NCBI RefSeq assembly: GCF_014192645.1
Contig: NZ_JACHYE010000002.1
Span: 379,259 to 443,258, forward strand
Length of the DNA: 64,000 bases
Reading direction: 5' to 3'
Source of the DNA: Herbaspirillum sp. Sphag64
GTDB taxonomy: Bacteria > Pseudomonadota > Gammaproteobacteria > Burkholderiales > Burkholderiaceae_D
In this document: piece by piece, positions 8,501-15,114 of the stretch
Layout of the letters: each line of letters opens with the position of its first letter
Position numbering within the stretch: the first letter of the stretch is position 1
Position numbers and translations under genes: made by a program
The notes under the pieces: generated by a model
Databases searched by the model: none
What the model was told of the DNA's origin: nothing
The model's input: only the letters and a program-made list of their open reading frames with translations

Positions 8501-10501
8501 CGTACCCATTTTGGTCACATTACCGGCCCCGGAAATCACGCTCGTATAGGTAAAATCATCGCTACGGTTAAACGTCAGCTGAGCATTGTCTTCGATATTG
8601 CCGATAATACTGCCGCTATTGCTGCCATTGCCTATTTGCAGTGTACCGGCATTGATGGTGGTGCCTCCGCTGTAGGTATTGTTACCCGCCAGAATCAAAG
8701 TGCCTGCACCCGTTTTGGTCAGTACACCCTCAGCCCCAGGAGTGCTATCGGTGATACCTTGCGTAATCGTCAAAGTAGCATCTGGGTCGATCTGTATGGT
8801 TCCACCATTTGCGGTCAGGCTGACCGCACGCACAGTCGAGGCTTCCGGTCCGTTGTACTCAAGCGTGCCGCCATTGAAGGTCAGTGAACTGGTACTGCCA
8901 TTGCCTATGGACGTCAATTGGCCAATCACCAGTGTCCCGCCTGTGAGGGTCCAATTCATGGCATTCGACGTTGTATTATTCAGCGTCCAAATGCTAGTAC
9001 CGGTTTTTTCATAATTGAGAAATCCCTGGTACTCGACACCAATCCCGGAAATGTCAAAAGCAGCGTTAGTGGCTCCCCCCAGCACCAGCACATTCGTGTT
9101 GCTGGAAGAAACAACGTTACCGTTAAAATTAAACCCTGCGTTCAATTCCAGTTGATTATTGCTCCCCCCCAGATTCACCGCATTGGCGCGTGTACCATTG
9201 CCAGTACCTCCAGCAATGGTTCCTGCATTAATAATCGTATTGCCATTACCAGTGACGACAAGAGCAACACCACCAGTAGTGGTCGCCGTACCGCTACCGC
9301 CCTGCAGCACACCACCAGTCTGATTATTGACTATATTGTTAGCACTATCGATCAGAACAGCACTCTTGCCGTTGCCGATCAGGGTTCCAGAAGTAGTAGA
9401 AGTCGTCGTTGTGCCGTTGCCACCTAGCACCAGACCTGCATTGTTCAGCGTCGAACCGCCGCCATTGGTTAGATGAATAGCCGCATCAGTTGAACTTGAT
9501 AGCGAGGAATCTGCATTCCTGATGGTGCCACCTAACTGATTATTGATGATGGTGCCATTGGTTTCGATACCGTAACTTCCACTTTCGAAACTATAGGCCG
9601 TTACACCAGCACTAATCGTTCCCGCATTATTAATCGTGCCACCATTGCTCAATACCCCATCACCATCAGAACGTACCGCCCCGCCACCGCCCGTGATGCT
9701 TGCTCCAGCCGCATTGTTCAAAGTACCACCATCGTACAAAAATACACCTACGCCACCAGCACCACCACCTTGCAGGTTATGATCAACACCTGAAGTTCCC
9801 CCATTTCCCCCAACGATACTGGCACCGGTATTATTTTCAATCGTACCGCCATTCACCACGACCAGACCCGCGCCGCCTCCGCCTGCAGAACCTAAGGCAT
9901 CACCCCCATTACCACCCTGGATGATGGAATTATTAGTGACCGTCACAGCGGTGGCTGTGACGACCAAACCAGCCCCGCCACCGCCACCGCCACCGCCTGT
10001 GGTGGTGGTCACAGTACCGCCATCGGTCGCTATTTTAGGATCACTGACAACGACCGTGTTGCTATTATCGACAGTACCGACCCCGCCATTTCCGCCGGCA
10101 CCATTTGCCGCGGTGCCACTCCCGCCGCCACCTCCACCGCCAGCACTCAAGTCAGTACCAGCAGTACCTCCAGGGCCACCATTTGGTCCCACAGAACCAG
10201 CTGTTCCAGTCGGTGTGCCTAATGTCGCGGCCGCCCCCCCTGCACCGCCAATTTGGGAAACACCTGAACCGCCGCCGCCCAAGCCTGCAGCGCCAAAACC
10301 GGGTCCTCCGACCAAGTTATTGGTCGTCCCGCCACCTACTGTAAAATTCCCAGCTGCATACGACGGAAATGGGTAACTCAGGGCAAACAGGCCACTGATG
10401 AGCAAAGGTAGTCGTGCTCGGCAAAATGGGGCGTTACGAAAATATGCCAGGGGCGAGCATAAAAGCGGATATCGCCTCACTCGGGAGAAATTCTTTTTCA
10501 T
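5534..10501 (-). CDS. Giant autotransporter (type Va secretion) with glycine-rich N-terminus and beta-helix repeats
   Basis: 1655 residues. I take the start at 10501 (MKKNFSRVRRYP) because an AGGAG sits 8 bases before it; that AGGAG would be inside the coding region if the upstream ATG at 10519 were used. A long basic N-terminal extension precedes the hydrophobic signal core, which ends near PSYA-AGNF. The passenger begins with a Gly-rich region (runs of GGGGG and GGAGG), then N-rich turns, then autotransporter-associated beta strand repeats (LTGNNTYSGTTTISAGTLQL type). The last 270 or so residues are a 12-strand autotransporter beta-domain (WVQPFGTWGSVDGDG onward) ending in Phe (HFNWMF), as needed for outer-membrane assembly. 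No protease triad or known adhesin domain was recognised. It is probably a surface adhesin or biofilm protein, by inference. Confidence 0.9.
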   Translation of the reverse strand: MKKNFSRVRRYPLLCSPLAYFRNAPFCRARLPLLISGLFALSYPFPSYAAGNFTVGGGTTNNLVGGPGFGAAGLGGGGSGVSQIGGAGGAAATLGTPTGTAGSVGPNGGPGGTAGTDLSAGGGGGGGSGTAANGAGGNGGVGTVDNSNTVVVSDPKIATDGGTVTTTTGGGGGGGGAGLVVTATAVTVTNNSIIQGGNGGDALGSAGGGGAGLVVVNGGTIENNTGASIVGGNGGTSGVDHNLQGGGAGGVGVFLYDGGTLNNAAGASITGGGGAVRSDGDGVLSNGGTINNAGTISAGVTAYSFESGSYGIETNGTIINNQLGGTIRNADSSLSSSTDAAIHLTNGGGSTLNNAGLVLGGNGTTTTSTTSGTLIGNGKSAVLIDSANNIVNNQTGGVLQGGSGTATTTGGVALVVTGNGNTIINAGTIAGGTGNGTRANAVNLGGSNNQLELNAGFNFNGNVVSSSNTNVLVLGGATNAAFDISGIGVEYQGFLNYEKTGTSIWTLNNTTSNAMNWTLTGGTLVIGQLTSIGNGSTSSLTFNGGTLEYNGPEASTVRAVSLTANGGTIQIDPDATLTITQGITDSTPGAEGVLTKTGAGTLILAGNNTYSGGTTINAGTLQIGNGSNSGSIIGNIEDNAQLTFNRSDDFTYTSVISGAGNVTKMGTNVLTLTGNNTYSGTTTISAGTLQLGNGGEGGSVVGNITDNGQLTFNRSDDVTYNGVISGSGSVSKLGDGILTLNSSNSYSGTTNIMAGTILAGSANIFAQSTAVNVAAGADLSLASNNQIVQQLSGAGSIVLGDATLTETNVTNTSFSGSIIGSSTSALFKTGAGSLTLSNFGNTVGAVNVSGGNLNVTGAINVNGSYTTASGASTTLAPATGGVALNVNNVFDLQSGSTLITSVGIAPAIQAQSAVLNGTLYFSGFTPSVDGITTASAVAQPGKIYTLITTVDGITGSLSADAGVSVSGLDYLVSEGSVTRSGQDYSIGLKLAWTDSSDATATGTFTLNAGTAFNVDILLGNEAGAFISGWDGESLVKAGPGLLVLSAANTYTGGTTIDAGILQISQDANLGALSGALTFNGGTLETTQSFNTTRSMVVQAAGGTLDIDTGTVLGIDNTISGSGELDKIGAGTLTLSNGASSYTGTLSINEGQLNAGGTLGGNLVIQNGSHLLLTGTPQPGTLHTLTVRGNATFAAGGTYQVNVDGPVGADLLSVGGTATLTGGNLDINILNPSNFRFQKYTILSTADGVTGQFVVEDSPFSLIDYTVSYDSKSVYLSLSRDDIPIKSLGSTPNAAATGGALDSLGTDNILIDRIVVLSGDLTTLNRALNQLSGEVHASTKTAQIADSHFIRDAANDRLRAAFGGADSDMKTYNEEGEVVASDTRDHLFWVQPFGTWGSVDGDGNAASLSSDTTGVLIGSDIPVDNWILGVYGGYSSSSVEVDERDSSSKSDNYHVGFYAGTQWQDVLFRTSVSYTWNNISSTRQVSLLGYGNNLSADYSAGTLQAAAELGLPFHWQNTLLEPFFNLAMVNLATQSYQESGNAAALSAGSQNTTTSFTTLGLRADHDIEVQNTPVKLGGTLGWQHAFGDTVPQTTQNFSGSSDFTVAGVPLAKDSVVLGLSASMHPLPRMTLGISYSGIFGSNTRQNGLTAHFNWMF
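8300..8730 (-). repeat. Tandem about 204-bp repeat units inside the autotransporter passenger
   Basis: Near-identical DNA blocks containing ATCATCGCTACGGTTAAACG recur at about 8351 and 8555, a 204-base period encoding 68 residues. Each unit encodes an AGTLQ(I/L)GNG ... GQLTFNRSDD ... VISG segment. In-frame tandem copies can expand or contract by recombination. Confidence 0.75.
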
Positions 10502-10730
10502 CAACAAGCTCCTGAACATAGTTGTTAAAAACTACTGGAATGCTTGCATCATAAAAAGGCTTCCTGTCAGCGGAACTGAAACTCCTTTCCCAGACTGCAC
10601 AGCGTGTGTGATGGCATACAGTTTTCTTCTTGTGACTTCTGAACAAGACGCAACAAACGGCATAAAACCACCTGGAGTGATGGGCTTGACTGACTGCTCC
10701 TGCTAAGCATTGCATCACGCATGTCGACTA
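10502..10730 (-). other. Upstream region of the autotransporter gene, no gene seen
   Basis: This stretch holds the ribosome-binding site and presumably the promoter of the autotransporter. A 94-codon ORF on the minus strand here (10434-10718) has no recognisable family or good ribosome-binding site, and it runs into the autotransporter start, so I treat it as non-coding. Confidence 0.4.
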
Positions 10731-10769
10731 AAAAAAATGCCGCTCAGCACCAAGCTGAGCGGCATTCTT
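10731..10769 (-). terminator. Intrinsic terminator after the HlyC/CorC-type gene
   Basis: Perfect 12-bp stem ATGCCGCTCAGC (10737-10748) / GCTGAGCGGCAT (10754-10765) with a 5-nt loop. On the minus strand it is followed by a run of T (the A run at 10730-10736 on the plus strand). It lies about 145 bases downstream of the gene at 10912-12255. Confidence 0.8.
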
Positions 10770-10911
10770 CCTGAATCTACGTATATGTTGAGAGTGGCCC
10801 TGATCGATCAATGACGGGAGTGGTGTGGTCACTCCATGGCTTTAAATCCATGAGTAACGGGCACAGTCCGCTGCCGGACCATGACTTCACACTAAAATCG
10901 CTAACAGGTTT

Positions 10912-12255
10912 TTAGTGCTGGCTGTTCGATATCTTTGGATAAACCTTCACCAACAAGATCTTTGCTCCCCTCATCTTTTCAACGACGATATCGAAAGCTT
11001 CAAAGATCACCTTCTGGCCTTCCTGAGGTATCTCGCCCAATTGCGCCATGACCAGTCCACCGACCGAATCGACAGTCTCGTCGCATTCAAGATCAGTGGC
11101 CAGCATGTGTTCCAGAGTCGCGATCGGCAAACTCCCCTTGCCAAGCAATGTGCCATCGCTTTGCCAGGTCCATTCATTGCTGGTGTGACGGAACTCGTCC
11201 CGAATCTCCCCCACCAGGACGCTCAAGAGATTATCCAGTGTCACAAACCCGAGCGGTGGCTGGCCTGCCCGGCCAATCACCGCAAAATGGGGTGCGCCAG
11301 CCTTGAAGTGCCGCAATAATTCCTGCGCCGGCATGCTCGGCGCAATCACCTGCACTGGCCGCAGGTAGCTGCTCAGCGCGGCAACCGGCTTGCCATCCTG
11401 CTGGGCAATGAAGACATCCTTGAGATGCAACAATCCAAGCACTTGCTGGTGCTCGGCATCAAAGTAAGGATAGCGGCTGAAGCTGTTGCGATAAATGATG
11501 TCGAAATTCTGCGCCTGGGTATTGCCAGCGCTCAGTCCCACCATCTCGTGCGCAGGACGCATCAGATCGGAGACCTTGAGTTCACCAAAGTCCAGCGAGT
11601 GTGCCAGCAGATTCCATTCGCGCTGAGTAAATCCGGTGCCGCTACCACTGCCCTGCTCGCTCATGGCATGACTGGCACCACTGCGCAAGATCAGCTTGAG
11701 CTCCTCTGACGAATAATGGGCGTCATGTGCAACTGCCCGACCCAGCCCGGTCACGCGTAAAACCCAGTTGGCGCTTCTGTTGAGAAGCCAGATCGCGGGA
11801 AACATCATCCAGTAAAAAACATATAACAGGGGTGCGCACCACAATCCAATGTGCTCCGGGCTGCGAATGGCCATCGATTTCGGGGCCAGCTCACCGACGA
11901 CGATATGCAGGAAGGAAATAAGGCAAAAGGCCAGAATGAAGGATGCGCCATGGATGACTTCCGGCGAGACCACGCCGAGCAAGCCAAACATGGGTTCCAG
12001 CAAGCTGGCAAAGGCAGGCTCGCCAATCCAGCCAAGCCCCAGCGACGCCAGCGTGATACCAAGCTGACAAGCCGACAGATAGGCATCAAGCTGCTCGTGT
12101 ACGATTGCCAGGATACGTCCACGCATACCTTGTGTTTTGACAATGGCCCGGATGCGGGTCTGGCGCAGCTTCACCAGACCGAACTCGGCAGCCACAAAGA
12201 AACCGTTCAACGCGACCAGAAAAAGGGCCACGACGATCAGCAAAAAGTTTTCCAA
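10912..12255 (-). CDS. HlyC/CorC family transporter (DUF21-CBS-CorC_HlyC)
   Basis: 447 residues. The N-terminal DUF21/CNNM membrane domain (about residues 1-200) has the hallmark NGFFVAAEFGLVKLR, and LGWIGEPAF and VVGELAPKSMAI follow. A CBS-domain pair (about 215-340) comes next, and a CorC_HlyC C-terminal domain (about 355-440) closes the protein. The family is linked to Mg2+/Co2+ efflux or homeostasis; the old hemolysin name is historical. It lies downstream of and co-directional with the envelope protein at 12352-13140, with a gap of 96 bases, so the two may be cotranscribed. The substrate is not evident from sequence. Confidence 0.9.
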   Translation of the reverse strand: MENFLLIVVALFLVALNGFFVAAEFGLVKLRQTRIRAIVKTQGMRGRILAIVHEQLDAYLSACQLGITLASLGLGWIGEPAFASLLEPMFGLLGVVSPEVIHGASFILAFCLISFLHIVVGELAPKSMAIRSPEHIGLWCAPLLYVFYWMMFPAIWLLNRSANWVLRVTGLGRAVAHDAHYSSEELKLILRSGASHAMSEQGSGSGTGFTQREWNLLAHSLDFGELKVSDLMRPAHEMVGLSAGNTQAQNFDIIYRNSFSRYPYFDAEHQQVLGLLHLKDVFIAQQDGKPVAALSSYLRPVQVIAPSMPAQELLRHFKAGAPHFAVIGRAGQPPLGFVTLDNLLSVLVGEIRDEFRHTSNEWTWQSDGTLLGKGSLPIATLEHMLATDLECDETVDSVGGLVMAQLGEIPQEGQKVIFEAFDIVVEKMRGAKILLVKVYPKISNSQH

Positions 12256-12351
12256 CGGTCATCCTATGGGGTGTTGAGGAGAGGTGCTACAGGCAGTATT
12301 TTACATGCCAGCGCCGGTACACAACATCGCGCCTCTGACACCGCAGAAAAT

Positions 12352-13140
12352 TCAACGGAACAAGCCCGGCGCAATAAACCGCAAACCCAATACAAAGTAG
12401 GCCTCCTGGGTATCACGACCGAAGCGGTTGCCATAGGTGAGATCAAGCTCCAGTTGCTCAGGAATCAAGGTGTGACGTACGCCTGCCTGATAGGATGGCC
12501 GCCCCTTGTTTTCGCCAAAAACTTCGGCGATGAATGAGGATTTTTCGAACAAGCGGGTCTCATTGCCCACACCCCAGGTCAGACTGGTGGTGTGATCTTT
12601 CTTACTCTGACTGACACCCAGATTGGTATGCAGCAGGATGTCATTATCACGGAAAGAGCTTGTGGTGAGCAGCTTGGCATAATAGTTCCAGTCCGCTTGT
12701 CTGGCGCTATCGCTCTCTGTCATGCCTTCGGTGATCCGTTCGGCACCGGCCAGCATGCCGATCGCAGTGACGTCACTGGACAGCTCGCGTAATACCGTCT
12801 TGCCCTGGAACTGACTGGCGGCCAGATAGGTACCACTGAGATCGCGCTGCCATGCACCAGCCCATGAAAATTCAACATGTTCGTTAGGACTACAGGCGGG
12901 GCTGAACCAACGCTCCGTCCCCGTGTGATTGAACTGCGCCCAACTCTCCAGCTGGCAGGTATCTGCTTCCAGGATTTGCGCATCATCGACATTCATGCCA
13001 CCCGCAGCATATGCTCCCTGTACACCGAAGGCCGCGTGGAGCAGCATAGTGCCGATCAAAATACGTAGCGTCTTCAGCACTGCCTGCCCTATCATTGTCT
13101 GCGTGATATGTGCCACCAACTTCCCCATTATCTGCCTCAT
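12352..13140 (-). CDS. Predicted exported envelope protein, function unknown
   Basis: 262 residues. A long N-terminus contains a hydrophobic stretch (LKTLRILIGTMLLHAAFG) ending GAYA-AGG, a plausible signal peptidase I site. The mature part has alternating hydrophobic/polar segments near the C-terminus (SLTWGVGNETRLFE, QLELDLTYGNRFG, EAYFVLGLRFIAPG), which suggests an outer-membrane beta-barrel or beta-sandwich. Two Cys residues (in ADTCQLESW and FSPACSPNE) could form a disulfide. The start at 13140 has AAGGGGAAGC upstream; an ATG at 13128 with GAGG ahead is an alternative. I do not recognise the family. Confidence 0.7.
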   Translation of the reverse strand: MRQIMGKLVAHITQTMIGQAVLKTLRILIGTMLLHAAFGVQGAYAAGGMNVDDAQILEADTCQLESWAQFNHTGTERWFSPACSPNEHVEFSWAGAWQRDLSGTYLAASQFQGKTVLRELSSDVTAIGMLAGAERITEGMTESDSARQADWNYYAKLLTTSSFRDNDILLHTNLGVSQSKKDHTTSLTWGVGNETRLFEKSSFIAEVFGENKGRPSYQAGVRHTLIPEQLELDLTYGNRFGRDTQEAYFVLGLRFIAPGLFR

Positions 13141-13423
13141 TTGCTTCCCCTTTTTAAGATGTAAACCGATGTCTTCAAGCGATATCGCTCAGCATCTGAG
13201 CTGATGCTAGCACCGTGCTCATCAACGAGACCCTCACAAACCGCCCCTACTGAAAAGATTGATTTTTTCAGACTTGTGAGTAGGTGGCTGGTTCATTGTT
13301 GCCGGTCATTGACGTTTTGTATTTACGTTTTATTTATCGGCGCAGGTCAAAGTTTTATAAGGAATCAATGTCGCGTTCTCTACAGTGTGCCCCTCGTTAA
13401 TCAACATAGTGGAGTACCAGAAC

Positions 13424-14272
13424 ATGACATCCGGATCGTTTCACCTGAAGACACTCGCTAGCGCTGCAGTTGCCGCATTGTTGTTGCAGGCACTGCCCGC
13501 GAGTGCGCAGGAAACCAATGCGACCGAACCAGCAACAGCACCCGCTGCAGATGCGGCCGCGCCTGCGGCAACTCCTGCCGCAACACCTCCGACTGCGCCA
13601 GCACCTGCATTCACCGCCACTGCCAATGTAGGACTGTTCACCCAGTATGTGTTCCGAGGTCTGACCCAGACCAATGAAAAGCCTGCGCTGCAAGGCGGCT
13701 TCGACGTTTCGCATGAAAGTGGTCTGTATGCCGGCGTCTGGGGTTCGAACATCAGCTGGATCAGCGATGCCACACCGGGTGCCTCAGCCAGCCTGGAGGC
13801 CGATCTGTATGGTGGTTACAAATATGCCGTGACCGATACCATCACCACCGATATCGGCTTCCTGCATTACGCCTATCCAGGCGACATGCCAGCCGGTTCA
13901 ACCTCGGCCAATACCAATGAAGTCTATGTCGGCGTCGACGCCAAATGGATTTCTCTGCGCTATTCCTATAGCCTGGGCGACACCTTCGGTGCAGCCAATA
14001 CCCGTGGCACCAGCTATACCGATCTGACCTTGAGCCATGATCTGTTCGCAGGCATTAGCGGGGTTGCCCATATTGGTCGCCAGGCTTACACCGGAAGCAA
14101 CTCTGGCAACTTGTCCTATACCGACTGGAAGCTGGGCGTGTCGCGTGACTTTTCTGGTTATGTGGTGGGTGCGTTCTACACTGACACCACTGCCAAGAAT
14201 GCAGGTTACTTTGTCGATGGCAAAAACCTCGGCCGCAGCCACGTTGTGCTGTCGGTCTCACACACGATGTAA
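13424..14272 (+). CDS. TorF-family putative porin (Gcw_chp type)
   Basis: 282 residues from the ATG at 13424, which has GGAG nine bases ahead; the frame is open further upstream but without a ribosome-binding site. The signal peptide (LASAAVAALLLQALPASAQ) is followed by an Ala/Pro/Thr-rich linker. The barrel then opens with the family hallmark ATANVGLFTQYVFRGLTQTN and contains GVWGSNISW, LEADLYGGYKY and YVGVDAKW-type strands. It is an outer-membrane protein of a conserved proteobacterial family whose substrate is not established. It is monocistronic, and divergent from the envelope protein at 12352-13140. Confidence 0.85.
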   Translation: MTSGSFHLKTLASAAVAALLLQALPASAQETNATEPATAPAADAAAPAATPAATPPTAPAPAFTATANVGLFTQYVFRGLTQTNEKPALQGGFDVSHESGLYAGVWGSNISWISDATPGASASLEADLYGGYKYAVTDTITTDIGFLHYAYPGDMPAGSTSANTNEVYVGVDAKWISLRYSYSLGDTFGAANTRGTSYTDLTLSHDLFAGISGVAHIGRQAYTGSNSGNLSYTDWKLGVSRDFSGYVVGAFYTDTTAKNAGYFVDGKNLGRSHVVLSVSHTM

Positions 14273-14407
14273 GCCATCGGCTACGACGGCAGCTTGAAGA
14301 AAGTCACTGCGTGGCGCAATGCATTTTCCTGAGCACTGACTTCTTCCGCTGTCGCCACCAGTTCTTCTGCACAGCAGATCCGGTGATATTGTCAAGAGTC
14401 GACTGTT

Positions 14408-15109
14408 TCAGCCAGGCTCGACGTTGGCGACCCGGTAGCCAACCCCGATTTCAGTCAACAGGTATTGCGGCTGGGTCGAATCCTGTTCCAGTTTCTGACG
14501 CAGTCGTTGCATGTAAATGCGCAGGTAATGATGATCATCGGTATGACTCGGGCCCCAGCCGGCGACCAGCAACTGACGATGGGTGATGACACGCCCGGCA
14601 TCGCGTAGCAAGGTTGCCAGCAGACGATGCTCGATTTGTGTCAAATGCACTGGCTGACCATTTTTGGTAACGCTGCGTGCCGGCAGATCGATAAACAGCT
14701 CACCCATACGGAACCGTCCTGACGCCGCGCCTGACTGGCTGCGACGACGCAACTGGACGCGAATACGCGCCAACAGTTCCGGTACCCCAAATGGCTTGAT
14801 CAGAAAATCGTCAGCACCAGCATTCAGGGCCTCCACCTTCTCTGCCTCCTGCGTGCGTGCCGACAACACCACAATCGGTATGTCACTCCATAAGCGGATG
14901 TCAGCGATCACCTGCTTGCCATCCATATCGGGTAAGCCGAGATCCAGAATCACCAGATCCGGCTTACGGGTACCCGCCTCGACCATGCCTTCACGCGCCG
15001 TGCGCGCCTCATGGACAATGAAGCCCTCCTGTTCCAGCGCACCGCGTACCAGCTTGCGGATGTGGGCGTCATCTTCGACGAAAACGATGTTACCTGCGTG
15101 ATCAAGCAT
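14408..15109 (-). CDS. kdpE: Response regulator KdpE
   Basis: 233 residues of OmpR/PhoB type. The receiver domain has the acidic pair EDD near residue 12, the phospho-acceptor Asp in VILDLGLPDMDG and Lys in FLIKPFG. The C-terminal winged helix contains LTQIEHRLLATLLRDAGRVI and RIYMQRLRQKLE. Together with KdpD it would activate the kdp operon under K+ limitation or osmotic stress. Its start lies five bases beyond the end of kdpD, so the two genes are a tight pair. Confidence 0.93.
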   Translation of the reverse strand: MLDHAGNIVFVEDDAHIRKLVRGALEQEGFIVHEARTAREGMVEAGTRKPDLVILDLGLPDMDGKQVIADIRLWSDIPIVVLSARTQEAEKVEALNAGADDFLIKPFGVPELLARIRVQLRRRSQSGAASGRFRMGELFIDLPARSVTKNGQPVHLTQIEHRLLATLLRDAGRVITHRQLLVAGWGPSHTDDHHYLRIYMQRLRQKLEQDSTQPQYLLTEIGVGYRVANVEPG

Positions 15110-15114
15110 GATGT

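Noticed and set aside
9921-10376. Proline-rich plus-strand ORF (runs of PPPPP)
   Set aside because: It is the complement of the glycine-rich autotransporter N-terminus.
10434-10718. 94-codon minus-strand ORF upstream of the autotransporter
   Set aside because: Overlaps the autotransporter start out of frame, has no recognisable domain and is probably the untranslated leader.
10770-10911. Possible tRNA from local stem-loops
   Set aside because: No acceptor stem, anticodon arm or T-loop consensus could be fitted; the stems are only two small hairpins.
12592-12792. Short plus-strand ORFs inside the envelope protein gene and kdpD region
   Set aside because: No ribosome-binding sites or families; shadows of real minus-strand genes.
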